A DNA stretch of 64,000 bases from Penicillium oxalicum (lineage: Eukaryota; Ascomycota; Eurotiomycetes; Eurotiales; Aspergillaceae), in the NCBI RefSeq assembly GCF_001723175.1, contig NC_064654.1, forward strand, positions 2,666,001 through 2,730,000. The letters run 5' to 3'. The translations under genes and the position numbers were made by a program. A model generated the notes under the pieces. It was given only the letters and a program-made list of their open reading frames with translations, searched no databases and was not told the origin of the DNA. Positions 1-10,532 of the stretch are shown here, piece after piece. Position 1 is the stretch's first letter. Each line of letters starts with the position of its first letter.

Positions 1-1267
1 AAGGAATTGCAAGATGGTGAGTAAATCGAACCTCGGCAATATCCCCTGCATGGTGAAGATCGTCGTGGCGGAGAAGTTCATTCCTCTTGTTAGGGACCGT
101 GTCATTCGACACTCTCACCGAGGCCTTTGGTCCCTCGTCCCTAGGGATCATCATCGTTAAGGATCTCCCGGAGCGATTCATTCAACTTCGTGCGCAAGCC
201 CTTTCGCATGCATCCTATCTTGCCGCACTTCCGTCGTCGGACCTAGGTCAGTGATCTTCAATTTCGTTGCACAGTTCTGCGGAAAGAGAGAAAGAGAAAA
301 AAAAAAAAACCAAAAAGCAAGAACGAAAGAAAAGAAGGGAAGATGAGATGATCCGTAGAAACTAATCGTCAACCGAGCAGAATCTCTGGAGAGTCCCGAG
401 TCCAAATATCTCGTCGGCTGGTCATGCGGCAAAGAGACTTTGAAATCCGGCACCTTTGACACTCTCAAAGGCTCGTATTATGTCAATTGTGCCTTCTACC
501 AGGATCCATCCCTGCAAAGTGCCCCAGCAGATGGGTTTCCTGATCTGCCACAATACACAGCGCCAAACATCTGGCCGCCAGAGCGCAAGCTGCCCAGTTT
601 CCGACCCAGCGTGGAGGCGCTCTGCACTCTCATCATCGATACCGCTGCGCTCGTGGCCCAGGCATGCGATCGCTTCGCCGAAGCCAACATCGAGGGCTAC
701 AAGCCCGGCTACCTGACACACGTCGTCAAGACCAGTCTGACCACCAAGGCACGCCTCTTGCACTACTTCCCAGCAACCAATGGTCCTGCCTCCTCGACGG
801 AAAACAAGGACGAGGACGAGGACGACGACTGGTGTGCCACACACGTCGACCACGGCTGTCTGACCGGTCTCACCTCAGCCATGTTCCTCGATGAAGCAGC
901 CACGCTTCCCATCCCGGACCCAACTCCCACCACGGCGCTCCCCGAGCTGCCTCAGTCTCCGGACCCGGCGGCGGGTCTTTATATCCGCTCCCGAACCGGA
1001 GAGGTCGTCAAAGTCAACATCCCCAAGGACTGCCTCGCTTTCCAGACCGGGGAGGCCTTGCAGTTGATCACCAGAGGAAAGTTCCGTGCCGTGCCGCATT
1101 TCGTCAAGGGTGCGCGTGTGGTGGGTGGGAAACAGCGCATTGCGCGGAATACCTTGGCCGTCTTCACCCAGCCCAATCTGGACGAGGAGGTGCAGGAGGG
1201 ATTGACGTTTGCCGAGTTTGCGCGAGGAGTGGTTGCGAAGAATTATGATGAAGAGAGTCGGGCTTGA
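1..1267 (+). CDS. 2-oxoglutarate/Fe(II) oxygenase, isopenicillin-N-synthase-like (5' partial)
   Basis: Exons <1..16, 94..246 and 381..1267; the start lies left of the window. The spliced frame closes across both introns (GTGAGT/TAG and GTCAGT/CAG). The C-terminal half has the jelly-roll iron site: an HVD motif (THVDHGCLTGL, bases about 841-870) supplying the first His and the Asp. The distal His is in VPHFVKGAR (about 1094-1120), with the downstream Arg that would bind 2-oxoglutarate. The protein would be a soluble oxidoreductase of the IPNS/clavaminate-synthase-like superfamily. Substrate cannot be read from sequence. An acidic insert (DEDEDDD) precedes the HxD motif. It converges on the Clr2-like gene. 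Family is confident, function is not. Confidence 0.85.
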
Positions 1268-1762
1268 CTTCAGGCTACGTGTAAATCAGATGATTCACCA
1301 CAGAGGGATCGATCTTGCAAAATAAGGAGCAGTGGATCGTACGTACGCCTAACACACATTCAAATCCATTGTTATTCTCGCGCTGAGGGAAACCAGTAAC
1401 CAATCCCGGACGTCCTCGCGCGTGGAAAGAACATAAAATCAAATTAGCAACACATGAGAACCCCAGTCACGCTAGCCTAAAAACGCCGTTCACCAGACAA
1501 CCATAGAAGCAAAAGTTCATGGGCTATCAAATATCCTGTAGATAGGGAAAGTTCCAAGAAGGCATGTCGCTAATGTCAGCCGGATATGCGAAAAACAAGC
1601 CACAAAGAGAAATCATTGTCCTCCTCCCCCCCCCCCCCCCCCCATCAGCAGCAACCCTCTGAACAGAGGGGAGAAAAGGCATGTATAAAAAGGCCCCCAG
1701 CGGACATAAGAAGAAATCAGGGCTGGGGGAATCAAGGCGGAGAGTCGATCGCTTGTACATTT
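1268..1762. other. convergent 3' intergenic region
   Basis: This lies between the stop codons of two convergent genes and should hold both 3' UTRs. The only notable structure is an 18-base C run at 1626-1643. No coding signal was seen. Confidence 0.6.
1626..1643. repeat. poly-C homopolymer (18 nt)
   Basis: Uninterrupted run of 18 C in the shared 3' region of the oxygenase and the Clr2-like gene. Confidence 0.9.
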
Positions 1763-4403
1763 TCATGGCAGATACTCTGGGCCATCGCTCTGCTCGCGGA
1801 ATGGAATTGGGGCCATCAATTCACTCTCTGAGAGATCCATCTCAGATGGGTCGCTATCTGCCGTGTTGGCCGGGCCCTCGCCGCTATCCTCATTCTCCGT
1901 CACCGCACCAAGCCCGGTACTGACAAGCTTGCTATTCTTGCTGACTGCGCTGAATGTTTTCTTCGCGCGCGCACGGCCGAGACTCGGGCCATTCTTGGCG
2001 ATCCCTAGATCTGCGGAGCGATAATCGGACTCGGAGGTGCTACCACTGAGGATACGAAGGATCGCCTGCCAGCGCACAGGGTCATCACGCTGGTCAGCGG
2101 CTGGCCCAACGTCAACACCGTTCATGGTGGCCAGACCGAGAGTCTCGACCCGGTTGTCACTCCAGAAAAACTCCAGCCCGGCGGGAATGCGTGGGTCTAC
2201 CTGAACGGAATAGCGTCTACCGCTGAGAACACCGTGGAGATCATAGTCCAGGTCAAAGGTCCCAAAGTGTAAGTGCGTGGCTTCCGGTTCGTAGCATCGG
2301 CCCAGAATCATGCCGGGGGTAACAACGCAAATTTTTCCTGCTGCAACACGATACCAGCGGCCGTATACACGCATCCCCACCTGTTGGAACGCATCGTCGA
2401 CCTCCTGGGGGGTGAGTTTCTCCAGTGGATCCGGATCAAAGGGCATGACTCGGTTCAGCCGATGAGGATCGCGCGTGTACACCTTGCCAGCAATGAAGGG
2501 AACGATCTTTCTGGCCAGCTGCTCGCTCTTGGGGTCCGCGTCACAGTCTTCGAGCTGCAGCCAGATAGCCTCAATGACCATCACGTCGTTGGTGGGAGGC
2601 TCAAGGCCGGGCTTCAATTCGCCATGACTACTTTCCATATCTTCGGCCTTCATCCCAAAGGGCTTCAAGCGCACCGTGTCCTTGACAGCGAGCAATTCCG
2701 GTCCAATGTAGATCCCCTTGCAGCTGATTCGCGCATTTGGCCAAGTGCCTTGAAACCGAACTTTGTGCAGTAAGCTGTAAGACGCCATAGTGGTCATTGC
2801 GTTTTCGATAGATGGGTGCAGCTGCTCGCGGGGCGTGGGCCAGAGCCAGCGCTCAAAAGAGCCGAAAGGCTTGATGCATTTGAGCGGGACGTATCTGTAG
2901 TGCAGGGAATACGACTTGTCGTCGGCCAGAGGATCGGGAAGCGTCTCCACACGAAACCCTGAATAGGAGACTGGCTGCCTTTTCTTGGTATCTTGAACAA
3001 TGTCCAGAAAGCTAGACTCTTCCTCAGAAACTTGCGTGACAACGCCCGCACGCCACTGCGGCATACCAAGCCAGCGGCCATCCTCCGCGCGCATCTCTAC
3101 AATGTTCGTTTCGGTGTTTGTTTCCAGTCTGCCTTCAAGCGAGTAGGTGAAAAGCACAACCTCACCAACCCGAGGGACAAAAGCAGGTTGGAGGGGAAGG
3201 CGGACGAAATAATCCTTGAGGTAGTCATGGGTCAGAACCCAGTCGAGATTTAGTGGGTGGTTGATCTCCTCATCAATCGTCCCTTTCTCCTTCAGGTCCA
3301 TGACATGAATTTTCCAATAGTCGGGGCCCTCCACATCCCCCGGTAGGTCTCGAGGGTCTCGGAAATCTCGAGGGGCTCGAGGGGCTCGAGATGGGGGCTT
3401 CGGGCTCACGATAGCCTGCTCGTTGCCCAAAGCTTTGAGTCGATCGGCCTCCATTTCTGCCTTGGTACGGCCTAGCAAGATAGATGAGCACTCTCGAACT
3501 CAAAAGCCACGAGACTCGACCGGAATGAGAACAAATGGACCTACGTTTCCTTGGTTTGAATTCCGAGAGCGGCTTAGAGCTCGACTGCACTCTCGCACAG
3601 AGCTTGCACTCACACGGTTGGGCTCGATCGGTCATCAACCAGTAGAAGTGAAGAAAGAAAGTGACCCGAGACTGAAAGTATCTTCCACTGGGATGTCCAA
3701 AGAGAAAGCTATCCCGCTACACGCAGTGTCAGCAGATGCTGGCTTCATAAGTATCCAAAGGGTTCTACGCTAGTGAAAACAAATGCGTCGGTTCCAAGAC
3801 CTGAAAAACATACCATCTTCTGATCTGTTCCTCTTGGGCGATCCATAAGACCGTATCCCTTGGGAAGCTTTTCTAGGATGTATGTCACACCTGTGGGAGA
3901 GATACGAAGGCGATTAGCTTTTGCGACCCTCAGCTGCAAAGTGAACACAGAAAATCTGCACCTAAGCAATTAGGTCTGGACATCAAAAAAAATTACGGCC
4001 CATGATATGAGCATCAATGGGGTTAGATCGGATACAAGGTCTGCCAATTTTCTGCAAGTAGGGAACGAGGCTGGAAAAAAGAACACAGGGTACAGTGCTG
4101 TGTTCGGCTCCCTACATCTTGCTCAAACAGCCAAGTCGCCATGAAAGCAAGCAGGCACAGAATCTGACATATGAATAGATGCATGACTGTTGCCCTCTTA
4201 CCTTCCTCTTGAATTCCCATCTGCTTTTCTACCCACATCTCGGCAAGGCCTATGCGCCAACTCTCGTCGTCACGCATTCGATAAATCCATCGAGAATCTG
4301 TATTGTTCACGGGCCACCTGGCCTTATCCCCATCACTTTTAGAGTCATCAACGGGAATCACGACCCGATTTGGGTCTTCATACGTCTCACTCCCGCTCGC
4401 CAT
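1763..4403 (-). CDS. Clr2-like transcriptional silencing protein
   Basis: Complement of exons 4403..4202, 3890..3814, 3716..3545 and 3471..1763, giving 719 aa; all phases agree. The N-terminal third has YILEKLPKGYG (about residue 70), then GHPSGRYF (100-107) and a Cys cluster CECKLC (C128, C130, C133). These are the hallmarks of fungal cryptic-loci-regulator 2 proteins. The long last exon carries the Clr2 C-terminal domain, beginning near NHPLNLDWVLTHDYL. In fission yeast Clr2 is a subunit of the SHREC complex, which silences heterochromatin through histone deacetylation. A chromatin role here is inferred from that family. Start chosen at 4403 because it is the only ATG feeding the conserved N-terminus. 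Introns are 311, 97 and 73 bp; the first is long and could hide an alternative exon. Confidence 0.85.
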
Positions 4404-5240
4404 GTTGGGTTATCAAATGAGATGGCAGGAGCCAGGCTCAATAGGAGGCGGGGCTAATGTGCCCCTTCGATCCTTGAGCGTCCAGAGGCACGGACTTGTA
4501 GTTGCGATCCTGCGACCTCAGTTCACCGAATGTCTTCGTGAGAAAAGTAATAATAAGAAACATGAAACCAGATGACCGTCGTCAATGAATCAAAGGAACA
4601 AACATTGATTCTAGGTCACGTGGTTCTCCAAGGAGCATCAGACAGGGAGGCGCGATGGAAATGCCCATATAGGGCAGGCGGTGTACTGCCACGAGGCGTT
4701 CAGTCAGACAAAAAAGGAACGTGACGCCCGTAAACGGGCACCTTGGGGTCCACCCGAAGCGTCGAAGGTCCGCAGGTTAGGCCCGGGTAAGACCGTTCAC
4801 TGAGCAGGGACTTAGGGCCGACTTCCAATTGATAGTTTAGAATGCGATCGCGTCTTACCCAGTTTTTCGGGCATAATGTGTCCCTTGGCTTCGAGTTAAC
4901 CTACAGTATTGTGACAGAGTACACCAAACTGTTAGATGACATTCCATCCATGACAGGTATAGGCATGCATTACACGAAATAAGTCACCTACTGTATGTAT
5001 ATGGCAAAGCAGGCGAACCAATCACTGAACCATACCACTAGTCAAATATCTCTGACCATGCAAGTACTGAATCTTAAAGTATGCAGGCGAGCGCCTCAAG
5101 AAACGGATCGTGATAAAACCAAAAAGAAAAAAAAAACAACCAAACTTCGCTATGTATGGGGCAAATACTCAAGGTATACCCCAAGTGTAGAGGGACAATC
5201 ATTTGGGGGTTCTGAGAAGGGCATGGATTTCATGGCCAGC
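4404..5240. other. intergenic, no gene seen
   Basis: Upstream of the Clr2-like gene and downstream of the ABC transporter stop. It should contain the Clr2-like promoter on the left and the transporter 3' UTR on the right. No ORF, RNA gene or repeat can be supported. Confidence 0.5.
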
Positions 5241-7712
5241 TTATTCATTCACAGAAGCTGTTGTATCAGCGCCACCTGGCAGCTTCACTTCCTCTTTTTG
5301 GTAAGGTGGTGGCGCAATTTCCCCTTCGTGGGTCCAGACTTTGGACAGTTCAGACTCTATTTCTGCGCGACGCTTCTTCAACCCGTCTACCTCGTCCAGT
5401 CGCCTGCGGAGCTCCTGGAGCTCCTTCTCAACTCCAAGTTTTTCTTTCTCGGTGCCGATTCGCTCGAATTCCCAAAGCTCTCCCTCTTCCCCGAGACCAA
5501 CGGTGAGGTTGAAGGTATGGTACTTTTTCAATGAAGCACGGGTCGAGATGGTGATGAGGGTGATACCACGTTCCTTTGCTCGCTCGTACAGGATACCTTC
5601 AACGTCCGAAGACACTGCGGACGTACCTTCGTCGATGAATGCGTAACGAGGCTCGTGATAGAAGAGACGAGCCATGGCCATGCGTTGTTTCTCGCCGCCA
5701 CTGAATACATCCTTCCATTCCTTCCGGGCATCCCAGCCACCTTCACGTTGCGGCAGATAGCCCAGATGAACTGCATCAAGAATCTTCTGGAGGTTTGAGT
5801 CGGTCTCCCCAGCTTCACGCATATCGATCTCCGTGTGGGGGTAAATGACTTGGTCACGTAAAGTGCCCACGCTCAGATAAGGCCGCTGGGGAAGGAACAT
5901 GATTCCATCAAGTCCGATCGGTCGCGGTCGGCTAACAAGACCCCGATAGACAGGCCACAGGCCAGCCATGATTCTCGCAATCGCAGACTTGCCAACGCCA
6001 TTGGGCCCTGAAATGAGGAGATGATCGCCGGCATGGACGATGAACGACAGTGACTCGATAAGCTCATCACCGCCCATAGGATACAAAGAAGGCGCAACAA
6101 TAGGGACCTGTTCAAGTCGAACACCGTCAAAGCCGTTATGCGTGGTCCCTTGGGCATCTGCGAGCGAGTATAGCTCCGGGTGTGAGCCGCGGGAAGGATG
6201 GTAAGCGTTGGCATGAACCCGGTGCAAGGTTGCAATCAGACTGTACACTCGGGAAGTGTATCCCGCAAGCTCTGAGATATCCTTGATGCTGTACATCATG
6301 CGACCACCTGCGTCGGCCAAAGACAGCATGAGGCGTTTGTTGGTAATGAACTCTTTCATTCGACCTCGCTCCCGGTTCAACCCTTCCGGTAAATCCGCCA
6401 GCTCCATGGCACCACCTAGGCCACCCCAGGCAGGAAGGAAGACGGGCAGAGAAGTCACCAGGTAGCCGAAGGCAGACCACAAATACTTCAAAATCATATC
6501 CTCCAGCATATTGTACCGAATCTTGAGACTGTAGATACCTTCCATCCAACGCTGTAGCTCCTTGAAGCTTCTGACGAGGAAGACACGTTCTGTGTCCGCG
6601 CCGCCATAGAAAGATATCTCCTCGGCATTGGCCAAGAGCCTGGAGTGCAAGCCTCTGAAGTCACCTTCCTTCTTACCCTCCACCGCTTTCAGTTTCCCAA
6701 ATGGCGGCGATAGCTTCCGAAGTACCACCGCCGTACTGAAATATCCTGTCAGAATCCCGCTCAATGCAAGAGGGCCAAGGGACCGGTAGAGCTGGTAATT
6801 GAAGACAAACAAGTCGACCATGGGTTTCCCCAGCGAAGAGTATAGGGACGCTGCAGCGGAACAGAATAATGTCAGATCTTGGGTGATGAATTGGTCTGGT
6901 CCCTGACCTATTCCACCATCCAGATTCATCAACTTGTAAAAGTTCTTGCTGTCTGTCAGGTACAAGTCGTGGATGTATCTGGTCAAACGAGTCCGGAAGG
7001 CGATCGACACCTTTGACTGGAGGAATTTGATCATGGCGTTGGTGTAGGAGGCAAGAGTGCCAATCCCGCACCATTTCAAGATTCCCCAGAGAAACGCCTT
7101 TCCTTTACCAGCAACGAGATCTCGGACAATTTCACCGTCTAGTCTTGCCACAATTAGGGAGAGGTATGTCCGGAGCAGCAAAAAGACACCATGACTCAGT
7201 AGCAACCCAGTCTCTTTACTGCCCCATCGCGGAACCATTATACTTCCAAGGCTTAAAAACTGATGGAGGAAGGCAAGATTGAGTCCAGGCTTCGTTTTCG
7301 GGGGAGGAATCTGGCCGGTTGATCCCTCTTCCATGCCGCGAGCGGACGCTGGTGGGTTCAGGAACAGCCGCCGATGGGCGTCAAAGGTGGTTGGCTTCGT
7401 TGGATGAATCAGGACTTTTGAAATCTTCTCATCCTTGTACGGAACGTATATTGTACGGGATCCATCTTTTCCTCTGATTCCTGAGTTCCGCCGAAGTAAG
7501 CGGCGGCCTTGGGCACGCTCTTTCGCTCGTTCACGGAACCATTTGTATCCACCATAGCTTGAGCCGATGATTGAGATCAAGATGGTAATGATAGCGATCA
7601 GTCGAGTCACAGGTGTCGTTCGCTTGAGTCGCGATCGCAGCATGTCTGAGTAGTGTAGATAGAGTGCCAGGAGGGGGTCCTCCTGGCGCCGGAGGGTGGA
7701 CTGGGCGGCCAT
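5241..7712 (-). CDS. peroxisomal long-chain fatty acyl-CoA ABC transporter (ABCD/Pxa family half transporter)
   Basis: Single exon, 823 aa, the length of yeast Pxa1/Pxa2. A hydrophobic segment follows a basic N-terminus (residues about 36-56). The transmembrane domain then contains the ABCD loop GPDQFITQD and the EAA-like motif NAEEISFYGG (about 361-370). One nucleotide-binding domain follows: Walker A GPNGVGKS (about 565), signature FSGGEKQR (about 669) and Walker B YAFIDEGTSAVS (about 689). A C-terminal coiled coil (KELQELRRRLDEVDGLKKR) ends the protein. ABCD proteins dimerise in the peroxisomal membrane and import very-long- or long-chain acyl-CoA for beta-oxidation. The pattern resembles Pxa1, but Pxa1 and Pxa2 cannot be separated safely by eye. 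No intron, unlike its neighbours. Confidence 0.92.
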   Translation of the reverse strand: MAAQSTLRRQEDPLLALYLHYSDMLRSRLKRTTPVTRLIAIITILISIIGSSYGGYKWFRERAKERAQGRRLLRRNSGIRGKDGSRTIYVPYKDEKISKVLIHPTKPTTFDAHRRLFLNPPASARGMEEGSTGQIPPPKTKPGLNLAFLHQFLSLGSIMVPRWGSKETGLLLSHGVFLLLRTYLSLIVARLDGEIVRDLVAGKGKAFLWGILKWCGIGTLASYTNAMIKFLQSKVSIAFRTRLTRYIHDLYLTDSKNFYKLMNLDGGIGQGPDQFITQDLTLFCSAAASLYSSLGKPMVDLFVFNYQLYRSLGPLALSGILTGYFSTAVVLRKLSPPFGKLKAVEGKKEGDFRGLHSRLLANAEEISFYGGADTERVFLVRSFKELQRWMEGIYSLKIRYNMLEDMILKYLWSAFGYLVTSLPVFLPAWGGLGGAMELADLPEGLNRERGRMKEFITNKRLMLSLADAGGRMMYSIKDISELAGYTSRVYSLIATLHRVHANAYHPSRGSHPELYSLADAQGTTHNGFDGVRLEQVPIVAPSLYPMGGDELIESLSFIVHAGDHLLISGPNGVGKSAIARIMAGLWPVYRGLVSRPRPIGLDGIMFLPQRPYLSVGTLRDQVIYPHTEIDMREAGETDSNLQKILDAVHLGYLPQREGGWDARKEWKDVFSGGEKQRMAMARLFYHEPRYAFIDEGTSAVSSDVEGILYERAKERGITLITISTRASLKKYHTFNLTVGLGEEGELWEFERIGTEKEKLGVEKELQELRRRLDEVDGLKKRRAEIESELSKVWTHEGEIAPPPYQKEEVKLPGGADTTASVNE

Positions 7713-8654
7713 TTGTTTAGAATGTGTTGGCCTCTGTCCTCAGAAGCATCGAGCCTGGATGGCTATTCAGGTAGGAGAAATGCCATGGGTCAGCTGAGAC
7801 ACAAGCTTCTTGATACAGATAGAAGGAGTAGGTATCAAGATGAGTGGAGGTAGACCAGGTTGTCAACCAGAAGGGCGGGTTGCATCATTGCATGTGAACC
7901 TCGGGATTGCGGAGACGGCACGTGCTCTGGGGAAAGCTCCAACGGCTCCACAGTCACATACCGTTTTTCCAGTTCCTGCCATGCGTGTAAGGAAGCAGGA
8001 AGGGAATGATGCCCGTAGCTTAGCTGAGGGCGGTCTACGTACAGTGTCACATCTTTGGAGCATGGGGATATACATCCGGTCGGTTACATAGACTGAACAG
8101 TACCTAGTCGACTAAGCCTTACAGGCAAGTACAAGCTAATAGCAAAATCAAACTAGATATTGACCTAAGCCTATGGAAGCTGAAAGAACAGTGCTCCAGG
8201 ATCTCATGTCAGTTACTGATCTTCCTTGGTGGTTCATTGGATGTGCGATCGGATACGGGATTTCACTGGGGGTATCTTGTCGGGCACTTGACTGTGGAAC
8301 TTTCTCAATGTTGAGTTGCTCAACGGCCTATGCAAGTCTTACCTCACCCGAACTGACAGAATCTCCAAGCCGGTCAACTGCTCAACTGCACAACCGCGAT
8401 GGATCTAGCACAGATGTGGAGACAGGAATAGTAGTATTGTTTGCGGCGCGAAGCGCCGCTTATTATATTTCCCCAGAATTGTTGGTGTCTATACATCAGT
8501 CATACCCAGGCTGACGACCTCGGGCAGTTAGTGCCATAGAATGCAGTATTGCCAGATTGAGGAGATGAGCGATAGCTGACTGGACCCCAGAAAGACTGTA
8601 GGAGTGGGTTGTGGGTGGAAACTAGGCAGCTTACTCATATGAAGCAATTGGCTA
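7713..8654. other. upstream region of ABCD transporter, up to transposon
   Basis: No gene can be supported. CCTCGG, the core bound by the fatty-acid regulators FarA/FarB in Aspergillus, occurs at 7899-7904 and 8518-8523, that is 187 and 806 bp before the transporter start. A perfect 7-bp stem hairpin lies at 8443-8459. Confidence 0.45.
8443..8459. repeat. GC-rich perfect inverted repeat (7-bp stem, 3-nt loop)
   Basis: GCGGCGC-GAA-GCGCCGC in an otherwise AT-rich stretch. It could be an old mobile-element end or a transcript hairpin; nothing nearby decides. Confidence 0.8.
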
Positions 8655-8696
8655 ACGTAATTCCCGCCCGAGTGAAACACCCGCCCGAGTGAAACA
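8655..8696 (+). repeat. left terminal inverted repeat with tandem 17-bp subrepeat
   Basis: After ACGTAATT the 17-bp unit CCCGCCCGAGTGAAACA is repeated exactly twice (8663-8679 and 8680-8696). The right end (10493-10532) has the same two units inverted, with CA changed to TA as RIP would do. Confidence 0.9.
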
Positions 8697-8748
8697 CCCC
8701 ACCAGAAATCGCGTATTCTCACCTACTTACCTACTTCAACCATCTACT

Positions 8749-10433
8749 ATGCCACCAAAACGCACTGAATCCTGGCAAAAAGCGACCGAGCAAGAGGGCA
8801 GGGTTATATTAGCCCTACGAGCTATTCAAAAGGGTCAATTCAAATCAATTCGCGCAGCTACGAAGCAATTTGGTGTATCTTATATTACCTTGTCCCGACG
8901 GGCGAATAGCCTTCCCTTACGCGTCGATACACGCCCAAATAGCTATAAATTAACCTAATTAGAAGAGGATTCGCTTACTAAATAGATTCTCTCTATAGAT
9001 ACGCGTAGAGTAGCGCCTAGGCCGGCTACTATAGAAGAGATAGCTAATATCCTACTAGCTACGCGCGATAGCTAACCTCCGCCTACTATTAGCAAGAATT
9101 AGCTATTAAATTTGTTTAACGTCGCGATAAGCTTCGTATACGCTACTCGGTACGATACGACTACTAACGCGTATTAAACGAAGACCTCAAGGCCCTCCGA
9201 GCCTAGTTTGCGACTATACAAAGCGTAATTAATAAGAACAGGATACAAGCGGAGGATATCTATAACTTTAATAAGACGGGCTTTGCAATAGGCCTAATAT
9301 CGTCGCAGAAGGTAGTAACGCGAGCGGAATACTATAGTCGGAGACGTCTTCTATAGCCAGGAAATCGCGAATAGGTTACTACTATTAAAGTAATTTACGC
9401 AGATAGCTATTCGCTACCTCTATATATAATCTTCAAGGGCAAAATAGCTAAGGCGGATTAGTTTAAAAACCTACTATATAACTAGCGATTCGAGATCTCT
9501 AATAATAGCTAGACTACCGATATAATTAGCCTACGTTAGCTACAAAAGCTTTTTATCCCGTTAACGAATTCGCGTATATATAGCCGTTTTCGCCTACTAA
9601 TTCTTAACGGCTATAGTAGCTATCTTACGCCGCAATTCGACCGAATTTACGCAGAAAACGATATTATACCTCTATATATACCTTCGTATTTATTATATCT
9701 ACTATAACTACTAGATATTAGCTACTTTGTAGTAATTAAGAGGGCGTATAGCCGTTTCGTTAGCGATCTTACTCGCAAGGGATATAATTATATCGATAAG
9801 TACGATTTCTTAGAGAACTACTAACACGCGCGACTAGAGGCCTTCTAAAAGCTAGCTATTATTCAGAATAGCTTCGTAGCTAGTAGGCTAGTACTAGTCG
9901 ATACAGAAAGAGTGCTTTCAAAGCTTAATATCTCTTTACGAACGCCTACACTATTAAGTAGCTAGCTAAGTAGCAGATCTAGCTAGTTCACACTAAAAAC
10001 ACCTAGAACCGTCGTTTAGCTACAGAAGCAAGCTTCGATACTTAAGGATCTACTACGCTATTAGTCAAATAGCCCTCCTAGCCCGATCAAAAGTATACTT
10101 AATCAGATTATCAAGGGTACTACACTATCGCTTCACAACGCTATATTACTAGCGTAGGATAATACGAATTTGCGTATAGCGAATAAGAGGATTATCAAGA
10201 AGCGTAATCGGTCGAATAGGAAGATACACTACGAAGAGGGTTTAAGCGTCGAAGAGGGCCTCTAGCTAGCCTAGCAGCTAGACTAGCCAGTTAAAGATAG
10301 CCCGGTAGTATCGCATAAGGCAGGCGAATTGCCTAGTCAGGCAGATCTACTACGTACTAGGGCTCCGCCTAGGTATAGTAGGTGTAGGGAGACTAGCCAC
10401 AGGATTAATACATATAAAAACCGCTATATTTAG
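8749..10433 (+). pseudogene. pogo/Fot1 transposase pseudogene
   Basis: The first 69 codons from ATG 8749 stay open and encode a Psq/CENP-B-type helix-turn-helix (ILALRAIQKGQF..IRAATKQFGVSYITL..R). An in-frame TAA at 8956 ends it. The same frame then shows fossil transposase sequence with more than 20 stops, all TAA or TAG in my reading (CAA/CAG to TAA/TAG and TGG to TAG). There is one single-base frameshift near 9117-9121. The DDE domain is recognisable: YNFNKTGFAIGL near 9261, and LILNGYSSYLTPQFD near 9600. At both places the catalytic Asp expected for the family reads Asn, with G-to-A in RIP context. The tail ends with a small Cys/His-like knuckle (CRETSHRINTY). Non-functional. Confidence 0.9.
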
Positions 10434-10492
10434 CTAAATTAATAGGTGTTAGTTAAGATAATCGATTTTAAATTTTCTAATAGGTGTAGCTA

Positions 10493-10532
10493 TTTCACTC
10501 GGGCGGGTATTTCACTCGGGCGGGAATTACGT
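10493..10532 (-). repeat. right terminal inverted repeat
   Basis: Reverse complement of the left end: two inverted copies of the 17-bp subrepeat, then GGGAATTACGT, followed by the TA duplication. Confidence 0.9.

Larger units (their letters stand above)
8655..10532 (+). mobile_element. Fot1/pogo-type DNA transposon, RIP-inactivated
   Basis: The element is 1,878 bp, about the size of Fot1. Terminal inverted repeats of about 40 bp (8655-8694 and 10493-10532) begin ACGTAATTCCCGCCCGAGTG. They are identical for the first 23 bases and then differ by C/T. TA dinucleotides flank both ends (8653-8654 and 10533-10534), as expected for a Tc1/mariner-pogo target duplication. The interior is very AT- and TpA-rich, whereas flanking DNA is not. 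It carries one transposase reading frame broken by many TAA/TAG codons. Inserted between the divergent ABCD transporter and Psr-type phosphatase genes. Confidence 0.92.

Noticed and set aside
2273..2773. 166-codon plus-strand ORF
   Set aside because: Antisense shadow of the Clr2-like coding exon.
8173..8514. 113-codon ORF next to the transposon
   Set aside because: No domain, no intron signals and it contains the GC-rich hairpin; no support for coding.
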